DNA of 64,000 bases from Burkholderia metallica. Its GTDB lineage: Bacteria; Pseudomonadota; Gammaproteobacteria; Burkholderiales; Burkholderiaceae. This document shows positions 1-8,924 of the stretch, one piece after another; within the stretch, counting starts at the first letter, position 1; every line of letters starts with the position of its first letter. The stretch lies in contig NZ_CADFDB010000004.1 of assembly GCF_902832845.1 (NCBI RefSeq), positions 62,001 to 126,000 of the forward strand, read 5' to 3'. The position numbers were made by a program, and so were the translations under genes. Below the pieces are notes generated by a model. The model had not been told where the DNA came from, searched no databases, and saw only the letters and a list, made by a program, of their open reading frames with translations.

Positions 1-863
1 CGCTGGCCGACGGCCAGAAGATCGTGCTCGAACCGCTCGAACGTTCGCAGCGCCGCCTCGGCCTGAAGAATTTCGACCCGTGCTCGATTCTGCTGAACAA
101 CGACCTGTCGGCCGGCATCCCGGCCGTGCTGGAAAACCTGCACGAGCAGTACCTGCTGCCGCCGCTGCACGCGGGCTGGGCCGTGCGCCGCAAGTCCACG
201 CACTTCGCGTGCTACGACGACGTCGCGAAGAAGTTCGCGAAGATGGTCGGCGTCGATCCGTGGATGGTGAATCCGTATTTCGCGCATGTGGAAGGCGTCG
301 ACTGGCAGGCGCATGAAGGCGAGCAGGCGCTCGCCGATGCGATCGACGGCGTGCTGAAGAAGATCGCGCGCAAGTACCGCGAATACGGGATCAGCGAGAA
401 GCCGTACGTCGTCGTGAAGGCCGACGCGGGTACCGCCGGGCGCGGCGTGATGACCGTGCACGACGCGGCCGAGATCGGCCGCATGTCGAAGGCCGAGCGC
501 GCACAGATGGCCGAGTCGAAGGCCGGCCTCGCGGTGCGCGACGTGATCGTGCAGGAAGGCGTCTACACGTTCGAGCGCGTCGGCGACGAAGTCGCGGAGC
601 CCGTCGTGTACATGATCGACCGCTACGTGGTCGGCGGCTTCTACCGCACGCACGGCGGCCGCGAGCGCGACCAGAACCTGAACGCCCCCGGCATGCACTA
701 CGTGCCGCTCGGCTTCGAGCACACCGCGCTGCCGGATGCGGGCGCCAAGCCGGGCGCCGCGCCGCCGAACCGTTTCTACATGTACGGTGTGGTCGCGCGG
801 CTGTCGCTGATCGCGTCGTCGATCGAACTGGAAAAGACCGACCCCGAAGCCATCCAGGTGTAA
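1..863 (+). CDS. gshA: Glutamate-cysteine ligase, proteobacterial type (partial, 5' end outside window)
   Basis: This is the C-terminal ~287 residues of GshA, which joins glutamate and cysteine in the ATP-dependent first step of glutathione synthesis. The frame is open from base 3, so the true start lies upstream of the window. The nucleotide-binding stretch [14 protein letters not shown] (around base 418) and the surrounding [21 protein letters not shown] region match the GshA family found in beta/gammaproteobacteria that resembles ATP-grasp enzymes, not the plant-like or E. coli-type ligases. Glutathione synthetase follows 26 bases downstream on the same strand, so the two steps are probably co-transcribed. 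The family call is confident; the missing N-terminus cannot be judged. Confidence 0.9.
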   Translation, partial: LADGQKIVLEPLERSQRRLGLKNFDPCSILLNNDLSAGIPAVLENLHEQYLLPPLHAGWAVRRKSTHFACYDDVAKKFAKMVGVDPWMVNPYFAHVEGVDWQAHEGEQALADAIDGVLKKIARKYREYGISEKPYVVVKADAGTAGRGVMTVHDAAEIGRMSKAERAQMAESKAGLAVRDVIVQEGVYTFERVGDEVAEPVVYMIDRYVVGGFYRTHGGRERDQNLNAPGMHYVPLGFEHTALPDAGAKPGAAPPNRFYMYGVVARLSLIASSIELEKTDPEAIQV

Positions 864-889
864 CGGACCTTCGCTACGTACAGGACCTC

Positions 890-1846
890 ATGGACATTCT
901 CTTCATCGCCGACCCGCTCGAGCGCTTCAAGATCTACAAGGATTCCACCTACGCGATGATGGCCGAGGCCGCGCGCCGCGGGCACGCGGTGTACGCATGC
1001 GAGCCGAACCACCTCGCGTGGACGGGTTCGGCCGTCGAGGCCGACGTCCGGCGCATCACGTTCGTCGGCGAAGCGGACGACCTGCATCGCGAGACGTGGT
1101 ACGAAGCCGGCCCGGTCGACGCGCGCCGCCTCGAATCGTTCGGCGCGGTGCTGATGCGCAAGGATCCGCCGTTCGACATGGAATACGTGACGTCGACCTG
1201 GCTGCTGGAGCTGGCCGAGCGCGCCGGCGCGCGCGTGTTCAACAAAGCGCAGTCGATCCGCGACCATTCGGAGAAGCTCGCGATCGGCGAGTTTCCGCAG
1301 TTCGTCGCTCCGACGCTCGTCACGCGCGATGCGAAACGGCTGCGCGCGTTCCACGCCGAGCACGGCGACGTGATCCTGAAGCCGCTCGACGGGATGGGCG
1401 GGATGGGCGTGTTCCGCGTGAAGCCGGACGGCATGAACCTCGGTTCGATCATCGAGATGCTGAGCCACGACGGCACGCGCTCGGTGATGGCGCAGAAATT
1501 CATCCCCGAGATCAAGGCCGGCGACAAGCGCATCCTGCTGATCGGCGGCGAGCCGGTGCCGTATTCGCTCGCCCGGATTCCGCAGGGCAGCGAGGTGCGC
1601 GGCAATCTCGCGGCGGGCGGGCTCGGCGTCGCGCAGCCGCTGACCGCGCGCGATCGCGAGATCGCCGAAACGCTCGGGCCCGTGCTCGCGGCGCGCGGGC
1701 TGCTGCTGGTCGGGCTCGACGCGATCGGCGACTGGCTGACCGAGGTGAACGTCACGAGCCCGACGTGCTTCCGCGAGATCATGGAGCAGACGGGCTTCGA
1801 CGTCGCCGCGATGTTCATCGACGCGCTGGAGCGTGCGGCCGCGTAG
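890..1846 (+). CDS. gshB: Glutathione synthetase
   Basis: The 318-aa enzyme ligates glycine to gamma-glutamylcysteine using ATP, completing glutathione in the cytoplasm. The N-terminal part ([20 protein letters not shown]) is the prokaryotic GSH-S N-terminal domain. The ATP-grasp core carries the glycine-rich [15 protein letters not shown] loop near residues 163-177 and the metal/ATP-binding end [17 protein letters not shown]. Length equals the usual ~315-320 aa. An AGGA sequence sits just before the ATG at 890, and the gene lies directly behind gshA, consistent with a gshAB operon. Confidence 0.96.
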   Translation: MDILFIADPLERFKIYKDSTYAMMAEAARRGHAVYACEPNHLAWTGSAVEADVRRITFVGEADDLHRETWYEAGPVDARRLESFGAVLMRKDPPFDMEYVTSTWLLELAERAGARVFNKAQSIRDHSEKLAIGEFPQFVAPTLVTRDAKRLRAFHAEHGDVILKPLDGMGGMGVFRVKPDGMNLGSIIEMLSHDGTRSVMAQKFIPEIKAGDKRILLIGGEPVPYSLARIPQGSEVRGNLAAGGLGVAQPLTARDREIAETLGPVLAARGLLLVGLDAIGDWLTEVNVTSPTCFREIMEQTGFDVAAMFIDALERAAA

Positions 1847-1913
1847 GCCGTCTCCCGCGCAACTCCGGCGGCGGCCGCGCAGGTCCCCCGTCGCCGGCGC
1901 AGCTTGACCGGCC

Positions 1914-1922
1914 TGCTACAAT
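1914..1922 (+). promoter_or_regulatory. Putative extended -10 promoter of the EIIA-HPr(-EI) operon
   Basis: TGCTACAAT is an extended -10 element (TGn plus TACAAT) in the 230-bp gap between gshB and the PTS genes. No good -35 lies 16-18 bp upstream, as expected when an extended -10 compensates. It would give a leader of about 148 nt containing GC-rich hairpins and a small upstream reading frame. Assignment by motif only. Confidence 0.4.
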
Positions 1923-1994
1923 GCCCGCTTGTCCGGTGCCGCGATCGCGCACCGAAGGCCCGGCGGTCGGGCCGACACTGTTGCAAGGCTGAAC

Positions 1995-2075
1995 ATGAAA
2001 CGTTCCCCACACTCGCTACGCTCATTGCCCCGCCGCGGGGCGTCGGCCCGCCAGGGGCGGCCGGGAGCGATCTGA
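1995..2075 (+). CDS. Possible 26-aa upstream reading frame ending one base before the EIIA gene
   Basis: An ATG at 1995, with AAGG six bases upstream, opens a 26-codon frame (MKRSPHSLRSLPRRGASARQ...). It stops with TGA at 2073-2075, one base before the ATG of the EIIA gene at 2077. The peptide is arginine-rich and resembles nothing I recognise. The tight stop/start spacing would allow translational coupling of the PTS operon, but the frame may equally be a chance opening in a leader, and codon use offers no decisive support. Confidence 0.25.
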   Translation: MKRSPHSLRSLPRRGASARQGRPGAI

Positions 2076-2076
2076 C

Positions 2077-2547
2077 ATGGCCGGGATTCTGATCATCGCG
2101 CACGCCCCGCTCGCCACCGCGCTGCGGGACTGCATCGCGCACATCTATGGCGGCGTGCCTGCCCGCATCGGCTGTATCGACGTGATGGCGGACAGCGATC
2201 CGACCCAGGTGATGGCGTTCGCGCACGCGGAACTCGCGCGGCTCAAGGAAGACAACGGCGTGGTCGTGCTGACCGACATGTACGGCGCGACGCCCGCGAA
2301 CATCGCGGGCCAGCTGGCCAAGATCGACAACGTGCGGGTGCTGGCGGGCGTGAACCTGCCGATGCTCGTGCGGGCCGTCTGCTACCGCACCGTGCCGCTC
2401 GACAAGCTGGTCGACAAGGCGCTGTCCGGCGGCGCGAAGGGCGTCCACGAGGTATCGGCCGGCACGCCGCCGCCGCCGTCCGAAACCGGCTGCGGCCAAT
2501 GCGCGCCGATTCCGCCCGAACCGCAGCCGCGCACCGAGTCGCACTGA
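2077..2547 (+). CDS. PTS EIIA component, mannose/fructose (Man) family
   Basis: A 156-aa protein with the EIIA-Man fold. The N-terminus MAGILIIAHAPLATAL places the phosphorylated histidine at His9, matching His10 of E. coli ManX, and LTDMYGATPANI near residue 67 is the second family motif. The C-terminal ~25 residues are proline-rich and look disordered. No EIIB, EIIC or EIID partner is encoded beside it; HPr and EI follow instead. In betaproteobacteria such transporter-less EIIA-Man/HPr/EI sets are thought to be regulatory. GGGAG nine bases before the ATG serves as ribosome binding site. Confidence 0.9.
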   Translation: MAGILIIAHAPLATALRDCIAHIYGGVPARIGCIDVMADSDPTQVMAFAHAELARLKEDNGVVVLTDMYGATPANIAGQLAKIDNVRVLAGVNLPMLVRAVCYRTVPLDKLVDKALSGGAKGVHEVSAGTPPPPSETGCGQCAPIPPEPQPRTESH

Positions 2548-2620
2548 GCCACCGTTTTCCGTTTTAGACCGCTCCGCCGACGCGCGCCGCCGGCGGCCCC
2601 GACCGACCCGACCGAGAATC

Positions 2621-2890
2621 ATGCTTCAACAAGAAACCACCATCGTCAACAAATTGGGGCTCCATGCGCGCGCATCGGCCAAGCTTACGCAACTGGCCGG
2701 CAACTTCCAGTCGGAAGTCTGGATGACACGCAACGGGCGCAAGATCAATGCGAAGAGCATCATGGGCGTGATGATGCTGGCGGCGGGCATCGGCAGCACG
2801 GTGACGATCGAGACCGAAGGGCCCGACGAGCGCGAAGCGATGGACGCACTGCTGAAGCTGATCGCCGACAAGTTCGGCGAAGGCCAGTGA
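2621..2890 (+). CDS. ptsH: Phosphocarrier protein HPr
   Basis: An 89-aa HPr that relays phosphate from enzyme I to EIIA proteins. The sequence NKLGLHARASAK puts the catalytic histidine at His15. KSIMGVMML gives a serine at position 46, the site of HPr kinase/phosphatase modification in organisms that have HprK. Size and spacing are canonical. It lies 73 bp after the EIIA-Man gene in the same direction. A clear intrinsic terminator follows at 2924-2951, between ptsH and ptsI, so the two may not be expressed equally. Confidence 0.96.
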   Translation: MLQQETTIVNKLGLHARASAKLTQLAGNFQSEVWMTRNGRKINAKSIMGVMMLAAGIGSTVTIETEGPDEREAMDALLKLIADKFGEGQ

Positions 2891-2923
2891 TCGCCGCGCG
2901 GGATCGTTGCCGTTTTCAGCCGG

Positions 2924-2951
2924 AATGCCGCGATCTTCGCGGCATTTTTTT
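2924..2951 (+). terminator. Intrinsic terminator between ptsH and ptsI
   Basis: A 10-bp perfect stem (AATGCCGCGA / TCGCGGCATT) with the three-base loop TCT runs straight into a T7 run. It lies between two genes normally co-transcribed, so it probably acts as a partial terminator or separates ptsI from ptsH. Confidence 0.85.
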
Positions 2952-3018
2952 CGTCTGAAGCATTGATGCGGAATGCGCAATGCTGCGGTGCATGCAGCCA
3001 GCGGGGAGTCGCGGAATT

Positions 3019-3024
3019 TATAAT
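3019..3024 (+). promoter_or_regulatory. Possible -10 element for ptsI
   Basis: TATAAT lies 68 bp before the ptsI start and downstream of the ptsH terminator. No convincing -35 is visible 16-18 bp upstream, so this is suggestive only; it would supply ptsI past the terminator. Confidence 0.35.
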
Positions 3025-3091
3025 CACTAACCGGGGTCATAAGCGCATCGCAGCAGTGTGCCGCGGCTTTACTTGTACAGAGGAGGTGCGC

Positions 3092-4864
3092 GTGTCCTTC
3101 ACGCTGCATGGCATTCCCGTCTCACGTGGTATCGCGATCGGGCGAGCGTATCTGATCGCGCCGGCCGCGCTCGACGTCGCCCATTACCTGGTCGACGCGA
3201 ACCAGATCGATGCCGAGGTCGAGCGCTTCCGCACGGCGCTCGAGGTCGTGCATCACGAACTCGAAGCGCTGCGCGCCGACCTGACCGACGACACCCCGAG
3301 CGAAGTCGCCGCCTTCATCGACGTCCACACGATGATCCTGAGCGACGAGATGCTCGTGCAGGAAACCATCGACCTGATCCGCACGCGCCGCTACAACGTC
3401 GAGTGGGCGCTGACCGAGCAGCTCGAGCTGCTCACGCGCCACTTCGACGACATCGAGGACGAATACCTGCGCGAGCGCAAGGCCGACATCGAGCAGGTGG
3501 TCGAGCGCGTGCTGAAGGCGCTCGCCGGCGCGCCGTCCGCGTCGCAGGCACTCGACCGCGCGGCCAAGAACGGCACGAACGAGATGATCGTCGTCGCGCA
3601 CGACATCGCGCCGGCCGACATGATGCAGTTCAAGTCGCAGTCGTTTCAGGCATTCGTCACCGATCTCGGCGGGCGCACGTCGCACACGGCGATCGTCGCG
3701 CGCAGCCTCGGCATTCCGGCCGCGGTCGGCGTGCAGCACGCGAGCGCGCTGATCCGCCAGGACGACCTGATCATCGTCGACGGCGACCAGGGCATCGTGA
3801 TCGTCGATCCGGCGCCGATCGTCCTCGAGGAATATTCGTACCGGCAGTCCGAGAAGCTGCTGGAGCAACGCAAGCTGCAGCGCCTGAAGTTCTCGCCGAC
3901 GCAAACGCTGTGCGGCACCAAGATCGATCTGTACGCGAACATCGAGCTGCCCGACGACGCGAAGGCGGCCGTCGAGGCCGGTGCGGTCGGCGTCGGGCTG
4001 TTCCGCTCGGAGTTCCTGTTCATGCATCAGAAGGAGATGCCGGAAGAGGAGGAGCAGTTCGCCGCGTACAAGCGGGCCGTCGAGTGGATGAAGGGCATGC
4101 CGGTGACGATCCGCACGATCGACGTCGGCGCGGACAAGCCGCTCGAGGCGCTCGACGAAGGCTATGAAACGGCGCCGAACCCGGCGCTCGGCCTGCGTGC
4201 GATCCGCTGGAGCCTGTCCGAGCCGCAGATGTTCCTCACGCAGCTGCGGGCGATCCTGCGCGCGTCCGCGTTCGGCCAGGTGAAGATCCTGATCCCGATG
4301 CTCGCGCATGCGCAGGAAATCGACCAGACGCTCGACCTGATCCGCGAAGCGAAGCGCCAGCTCGACGACGCGGGGCTTGCGTACGACCCGAACGTGCGGA
4401 TCGGCGCGATGATCGAGATTCCGGCCGCGGCGATCGCACTGCCGCTGTTCCTGAAGCGGTTCGATTTCCTGTCGATCGGCACGAACGACCTGATCCAGTA
4501 CACGCTCGCGATCGACCGCGCCGACAACGCGGTCGCGCACCTGTACGACCCGCTGCACCCGGCCGTGCTGCACCTCATCGCCTATACGCTGCGCGAAGCG
4601 AAGCGCGCGGGCGTATCCGTGTCGGTGTGCGGGGAGATGGCCGGCGATCCGGCGCTCACGCGCCTGCTGCTCGGGATGGGGCTGACCGAGTTCTCGATGC
4701 ACCCGAGCCAGTTGCTGGTCGTGAAGCAGGAGATCCTGCGCGCGCACCTGAAGGCGCTCGAAAAGCCGACGGCCGACGTGCTCGCCGCGTTCGAGCCGGA
4801 GGAAGTGCAGGCCGCGCTGCAGCGGCTGTCGGTCGCGGAGCCGCGGGCGGACGCTGCTGCCTGA
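3092..4864 (+). CDS. ptsI: Phosphoenolpyruvate-protein phosphotransferase (PTS enzyme I)
   Basis: Enzyme I of about 590 aa takes phosphate from PEP and passes it to HPr. Domains in order are an N-terminal HPr-binding helical domain, the phosphohistidine domain with GGRTSHTAIVARSLG (active His198), and the PEP-binding TIM barrel with GTNDLIQYTLAIDR and the catalytic cysteine in VCGEMAGDP. I chose the GTG at 3092 because AGGAGG lies at 3081-3086, five bases upstream, and because family N-termini begin SFTLHGIPVSRGIAIG. The frame is open upstream to 2963, but that extension has no family similarity. A second EI is fused in the nag operon at 40296-42854. Confidence 0.96.
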   Translation: MSFTLHGIPVSRGIAIGRAYLIAPAALDVAHYLVDANQIDAEVERFRTALEVVHHELEALRADLTDDTPSEVAAFIDVHTMILSDEMLVQETIDLIRTRRYNVEWALTEQLELLTRHFDDIEDEYLRERKADIEQVVERVLKALAGAPSASQALDRAAKNGTNEMIVVAHDIAPADMMQFKSQSFQAFVTDLGGRTSHTAIVARSLGIPAAVGVQHASALIRQDDLIIVDGDQGIVIVDPAPIVLEEYSYRQSEKLLEQRKLQRLKFSPTQTLCGTKIDLYANIELPDDAKAAVEAGAVGVGLFRSEFLFMHQKEMPEEEEQFAAYKRAVEWMKGMPVTIRTIDVGADKPLEALDEGYETAPNPALGLRAIRWSLSEPQMFLTQLRAILRASAFGQVKILIPMLAHAQEIDQTLDLIREAKRQLDDAGLAYDPNVRIGAMIEIPAAAIALPLFLKRFDFLSIGTNDLIQYTLAIDRADNAVAHLYDPLHPAVLHLIAYTLREAKRAGVSVSVCGEMAGDPALTRLLLGMGLTEFSMHPSQLLVVKQEILRAHLKALEKPTADVLAAFEPEEVQAALQRLSVAEPRADAAA

Positions 4865-4904
4865 CGCTCCGGCGCCGCCGTTAAATGTTGCGAAGTGTCA
4901 CCAA

Positions 4905-4926
4905 GCATGCGCCGCCGGGCGCATGC
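4905..4926. terminator. GC hairpin between convergent ptsI and moeB
   Basis: A perfect 9-bp inverted repeat (GCATGCGCC / GGCGCATGC, four-base loop) lies in the 72-bp gap between convergent genes. There is no T-tract on either strand, so it is at best a weak terminator. Confidence 0.35.
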
Positions 4927-4936
4927 GCGTCGCGCG

Positions 4937-5689
4937 TCAGTGCCGGCCGCCGCACACGGGGCAGTCGGCCTGGCGCGCGATTTTCATCGTCGTCCATTCC
5001 ATCCGCAGCGAATCGAGCATCATCAGCCGCCCGTTGAGGGTCTTGCCGATACCGCCGATCACGCGCAGCGCCTCGGCCGCCTGCATCGCGCCGATGATCC
5101 CGACGGTCGGCGCGAACACGCCCATCGTCGCGCACGCGACTTCCTCGAACGGCTGGTCTTCCGGAAACACGCACGCATAGCAGGGCGCGGCCGCATCGCG
5201 AAAGTCGAACGTGCTGATCTGGCCGTCGAAGCGCAGCGCGGCGCCCGACACGAGCGGCACGCCGTGCGCGACGCACGCGCGGTTGATCGCGTGTCGCGTC
5301 GCGAAGTTGTCGGTGCAGTCGAGCACGACGGTCGCGCGCGGTACGTGCGTGTCGAGCCACGCATTGTCGACGCGCGCGGCGACCGCATTCACTTGCACGT
5401 CGGGATTCAACTGCGCGAGCGTGTCGCGCCCCGATTCGACCTTGCTGCGGCCGACCGATGCCGTCACGTGCAGGATCTGCCGCTGCAGGTTCGTGAGGTC
5501 GACCGTGTCGGCGTCGACGAGCGTGATCGTGCCGACCCCCGATGCCGCGAGGTACATCGCGGCGGGCGAGCCGAGGCCGCCCGCGCCGACGACGATCGCA
5601 TGCGCATCGAGAAAGCGCTGCTGCGCCTCGATGCCGATTTCGTCGACGAGGATGTGACGGGAGTAGCGAAGGAGTTGATCGTCGTTCAT
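4937..5689 (-). CDS. moeB: HesA/MoeB/ThiF-family adenylyltransferase
   Basis: A 250-aa E1-like enzyme that adenylates the C-terminal glycine of a sulfur-carrier protein (MoaD or ThiS) for molybdopterin or thiamine synthesis. It shows the N-terminal RYSRHILVDEIG motif, the nucleotide-binding VVGAGGLGSPAAMYLAASGVG, DCTDNFATRHAIN, and two zinc CxxC pairs (CYAC and CPVC, the latter near the C-terminus). No moaD, thiS or other cofactor gene is adjacent, so MoeB and ThiF roles cannot be separated from context. It is followed upstream on the same strand by the S41 protease and gpmA, but their terminator at 5741-5777 separates them. Confidence 0.85.
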   Translation of the reverse strand: MNDDQLLRYSRHILVDEIGIEAQQRFLDAHAIVVGAGGLGSPAAMYLAASGVGTITLVDADTVDLTNLQRQILHVTASVGRSKVESGRDTLAQLNPDVQVNAVAARVDNAWLDTHVPRATVVLDCTDNFATRHAINRACVAHGVPLVSGAALRFDGQISTFDFRDAAAPCYACVFPEDQPFEEVACATMGVFAPTVGIIGAMQAAEALRVIGGIGKTLNGRLMMLDSLRMEWTTMKIARQADCPVCGGRH

Positions 5690-5740
5690 GGGGAGTCGTG
5701 GGCGAGGCGGGCGGACGTGTCGTTATTTTAGGCGCGCATG

Positions 5741-5777
5741 AAAAACGGGCCATCGCGGTCTTCCCGCGATGGCCCGT
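5741..5777 (-). terminator. Intrinsic terminator of the S41 protease gene
   Basis: A 14-bp perfect stem (5745-5758 / 5764-5777, loop TCTTC on the plus strand) is followed on the minus strand by a T5 run. It lies directly downstream of the protease stop codon. Confidence 0.85.
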
Positions 5778-5794
5778 CGGATGCCGGCCGGCGC

Positions 5795-7342
5795 TTACTT
5801 CGGTGCCGACGCGGGCTTCGGTGCGGAAGCCGGCTTTGCGGTAGCGCCCGATGCCTTCGACGCGGCAGCGGCCTTGCCGCCCGGATTCTTCGTGCTCTCG
5901 GCGAGCAGCGACTTCGATTCCTGAACCGGCTTGCCTTCGAGCTTGTTGAGCGCCTGCTGCATCATGAAGTCGTCGGCGCTGCCGAACTCGATCGGCTTGC
6001 GATCGCGATCCTTCTGGCGCTGCTCCGGCGTCTTCTTGTCGTTCTGCTCTTCGAGGATGCGCAGCTGATCCATCCGGCGCTGCTCGCGATCTTCCTGTTC
6101 CTTCTTCTCGTTCGGATCCTGCGTGTTCGCGAGGTGGTTCGAATAATCGACCTCGCGCGTCACGAGCACGTCGTCCGGATCGCCGTCCGCATACTGATCG
6201 ACCGGCACGTCCGGCGTGATGCCCTTGTTCTGGATCGAACGGCCGCTCGGCGTGTAGTAGTACGCGGTGGTCAGGCGCAGCGCGGTGTCGGCCGTCATCG
6301 GGCGCACCGTCTGTACCGAACCCTTGCCGAACGTCGTCTTGCCCATGATCTGCGCGCGCTTCGAATCCTGCAGCGCACCGGCGACGATTTCCGACGCGGA
6401 GGCCGAGTAGGCGTTCGTCAGCACGATCATCGGCACGGTCTTGAACACCGGCGGCAGGTTCTTCAGCGGATCGCCGTCGAAGGACGGCAGGCGATAGTTG
6501 TCGTACGTATCGCGGTAGACCTGCTTCGAATCGGCGATCTGGCCGTTGGTCGACACGACGACGGAGTCGGGCGGCAGGAACGCGCCGGCCACGCCGACCG
6601 CGCTCTGCAGCAGGCCGCCGCCGTTGTTGCGCAGGTCGAGGACGAGGCCCTTCAGGTTCGGCTGCTGGCGCGCGATGTCCTGCAGCTTCGCGGCGAGATC
6701 CGGCGTCGTGCGTTCCTGGAAGCTCGTGATCCGGATGTAGGCATAGCCCGGATCGAGGATCTTCATCTTCACGCTCTGGACCTTGATGATCGCGCGCGTG
6801 ACCGTGACCGGGAACGTGCGGTCGTCGCTCTTGCGGAAGATCGTCAGCGTGACCTTCGTGCCCGGCTCGCCGCGCATCTGCTTGACGGCCTTGTCGAGCG
6901 TCATGCCGCGCACCGGCTTGTCGTTGATGCGGGTAATCAGGTCGCCCGGACGGATGCCGGCGCGGAACGCGGGCGTGTCCTCGATCGGCGAGATCACCTT
7001 GACGAGCCCGTCTTCCTGCGAGATCTCGATGCCGAGACCCGCGAAGCGGCCCTTCGTCTGCTCCTGCAGCTCGTCATAGTCGGTCTTGTCGAGGAACGAC
7101 GAGTGCGGGTCGAGGCTCGACACCATGCCCTTGATCGCGGCCGTCAGCAGCTTCTTGTCGTCGACCGGTTCGACGTACTCGCGCTTGATCTGTCCGAATA
7201 CTTCCGCGAACAGGCGGAGCTGGTCGAGGGGAAGCGGCGCCGTGGCGGTCTGCTCGGCCGATGCGGAAACCTGCAGCGTGGCGAACACGCCCGTGGCGAG
7301 GCCCGCGGCAATCAGGCCGATGTTCTTCAATTTCATTCGCAT
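5795..7342 (-). CDS. C-terminal processing peptidase, S41 family (Prc/CtpA type)
   Basis: A 515-aa periplasmic serine protease. An N-terminal membrane/signal segment (MRMKLKNIGLIAAGLATGVFATL) is followed by a PDZ domain (GLGIEISQEDGLVKVISPIEDTPAFRAGIRPGD) and the S41 catalytic domain with the serine in NAYSASASEIVAGALQ and the lysine in TTFGKGSVQTV. The C-terminal third holds a charged, glutamate/arginine/lysine-rich stretch and an alanine/lysine/proline tail that looks disordered. The ATG at 7340-7342 is preferred over the longer open frame because it begins the signal segment, although the Shine-Dalgarno is weak. gpmA lies upstream on the same strand, a pairing common in betaproteobacteria. 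Confidence 0.9.
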   Translation of the reverse strand: MRMKLKNIGLIAAGLATGVFATLQVSASAEQTATAPLPLDQLRLFAEVFGQIKREYVEPVDDKKLLTAAIKGMVSSLDPHSSFLDKTDYDELQEQTKGRFAGLGIEISQEDGLVKVISPIEDTPAFRAGIRPGDLITRINDKPVRGMTLDKAVKQMRGEPGTKVTLTIFRKSDDRTFPVTVTRAIIKVQSVKMKILDPGYAYIRITSFQERTTPDLAAKLQDIARQQPNLKGLVLDLRNNGGGLLQSAVGVAGAFLPPDSVVVSTNGQIADSKQVYRDTYDNYRLPSFDGDPLKNLPPVFKTVPMIVLTNAYSASASEIVAGALQDSKRAQIMGKTTFGKGSVQTVRPMTADTALRLTTAYYYTPSGRSIQNKGITPDVPVDQYADGDPDDVLVTREVDYSNHLANTQDPNEKKEQEDREQRRMDQLRILEEQNDKKTPEQRQKDRDRKPIEFGSADDFMMQQALNKLEGKPVQESKSLLAESTKNPGGKAAAASKASGATAKPASAPKPASAPK

Positions 7343-7619
7343 AGAGATCTGGTGCGGTCGGGAAGCGCGTGGCGGTAGCGGGGATGGAGCGGACAAGTAT
7401 AACTGTTCGTCCGATGACTCAGTGGAACGGCGCGAAAAGCGTCGAAAGGGTCCGGAGCCGGCCCGGCGGGGCACCGCCGGGTGCGCTGCGGGTTCGAAAG
7501 CGGATTCGACAGCACCGGGGGCGCGAAGGTTCGCGCGGTGGCCGGGCCGCCGCCGGGGCCGGGCGCGCCGCGCCGGGCGCGGCATCCCAGGCTCACCCGG
7601 CTCACCCGGCCGGCGCGCG
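7343..7619. other. Intergenic region between gpmA and the S41 protease
   Basis: This 277-bp, very GC-rich stretch separates two co-directional minus-strand genes. It contains short GC inverted repeats but no T-tract terminator for gpmA and no clear promoter hexamers. The arginine/proline-rich open frames crossing it look like compositional artefacts. Confidence 0.4.
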
Positions 7620-8366
7620 TCAGCCCGCCTTGCCCTGCTTCGCGACGGCGGCCTGCGCCTGCGCGATCGCTTCCTGGTCGCCGAGGTAGTAGTGCTGGAT
7701 CGGCTTCAGGTTCTCGTCGAGTTCATACACGAGCGGCACGCCGTTCGGGATGTTCAGGCCGACGATGTCGCTGTCCGAGATACCGTCGAGGTACTTGATC
7801 AGCGCGCGCAGCGAGTTGCCGTGCGCGGCGATCAGCACCTGCTTGCCGGCGCGCACGGCCGGCGCGATCGACTCGTTCCACAGCGGCAGCACGCGCGCGA
7901 CCGTGTCCTTCAGGCACTCGGTGAGCGGCAGCTGCTCGCGCGGCACCTTCGCGTAGCGCGGGTCGTTGAACGGCGCGCGCTCGTCGGTCGGCTCGAGCGC
8001 GGGCGGCGGCGTGTCGTAGCTGCGGCGCCACACGAGCACCTGTTCGTCGCCGAACTTCGCGGCCGTTTCCGCCTTGTTCAGGCCCGACAGCGCGCCGTAG
8101 TGACGCTCGTTCAGGCGCCACGAGTGGACGACCGGCAGGTACATCAGGTCCATCCTGTCCTGCACGTGCCACAGCGTGCGGATCGCGCGCTTGAGCACCG
8201 ACGTGTATGCGATGTCGAACGTGTAGCCGGCCTCCTTGAGCAGTTCGCCGGCCTGGTAGGCCTCGTTGCGACCCTGTTCGGTAAGGTCGACGTCGACCCA
8301 GCCGGTGAAGCGGTTTTCCTTGTTCCACGTCGATTCGCCGTGGCGGATGAGAACGAGTTTGTACAT
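7620..8366 (-). CDS. gpmA: 2,3-bisphosphoglycerate-dependent phosphoglycerate mutase
   Basis: A 248-aa glycolytic enzyme interconverting 3- and 2-phosphoglycerate. The N-terminus [23 protein letters not shown] gives the phosphohistidine His9. [18 protein letters not shown] and the second catalytic histidine in [16 protein letters not shown] are diagnostic of the cofactor-dependent family. The ATG at 8364-8366 fits family N-termini; the frame stays open further upstream without similarity. It is divergent from the rhodanese-grx-secB group. Confidence 0.96.
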   Translation of the reverse strand: MYKLVLIRHGESTWNKENRFTGWVDVDLTEQGRNEAYQAGELLKEAGYTFDIAYTSVLKRAIRTLWHVQDRMDLMYLPVVHSWRLNERHYGALSGLNKAETAAKFGDEQVLVWRRSYDTPPPALEPTDERAPFNDPRYAKVPREQLPLTECLKDTVARVLPLWNESIAPAVRAGKQVLIAAHGNSLRALIKYLDGISDSDIVGLNIPNGVPLVYELDENLKPIQHYYLGDQEAIAQAQAAVAKQGKAG

Positions 8367-8450
8367 GGATCTTGCGGTCGGTAGTGAAGGAAGCGGGGCG
8401 CGTCGCGCGGAACCCGACCGGGGGCCCGCCATCGCGCAAGACGGTTATTT

Positions 8451-8456
8451 TATAAT
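8451..8456 (+). promoter_or_regulatory. Putative -10 of the rhodanese-grxC operon
   Basis: A perfect TATAAT within an AT-rich patch (TTATTTTATAAT) lies 45 bp upstream of the rhodanese start. The -35 region is poor. It is the only AT-rich spot in the divergent gap. Confidence 0.4.
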
Positions 8457-8501
8457 GGCGGGATTGTCCTCATCCGATTTCTCTTTTTCCGGCGGAATTC
8501 C

Positions 8502-8924
8502 GTGACGTTCTTTACCGATTACACCAACCTGGCCCTTATCGCGATCCTGGTGGTATCCGGCGGTCTGCTGGCCTGGCCCGCGCTGCGCCGCGGCCGTGGC
8601 GGCCTGTCCGCCGCCGAGGCGACGCAACTCATCAACCGCCGCAACGCGGTCGTGATCGACGTGCGCGCCGCACCCGATTTCGCGGCCGGCCATCTGCCGT
8701 CGGCGCGCCAGGTCGCGGCGGGCGAGATCGGCGCGAAAATTGCGCAGATCGCGAAGAACAAGAGCACGCCGGTGCTGCTCGTCTGCCAGAACGGCCAGCA
8801 GTCGCAGAAGGCGGCGCGCGAGGTCGAGGCGGCGGGCTACGCCGAGGTGCACGTGCTCGAGGGCGGCGTGGCCGCCTGGCAGCAGGCCGGGATGCCGGTC
8901 GTCAAACAAGGAGTGGCGAAGTGA
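8502..8924 (+). CDS. Membrane-anchored rhodanese-like protein (YibN type)
   Basis: A 140-aa protein starting at GTG. An N-terminal transmembrane helix (NLALIAILVVSGGLLAWPAL) is followed by a single rhodanese domain with the active-site cysteine in VLLVCQNGQQSQKAAREVEAAG and the VIDVRAAPDFAAGHLPSARQV entry motif. It probably transfers sulfane sulfur at the inner membrane; the substrate is unknown. It overlaps grxC by four bases (GTGA), and secB and gpsA follow, an order like E. coli yibN-grxC-secB-gpsA, which supports the assignment strongly. Confidence 0.9.
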   Translation: MTFFTDYTNLALIAILVVSGGLLAWPALRRGRGGLSAAEATQLINRRNAVVIDVRAAPDFAAGHLPSARQVAAGEIGAKIAQIAKNKSTPVLLVCQNGQQSQKAAREVEAAGYAEVHVLEGGVAAWQQAGMPVVKQGVAK

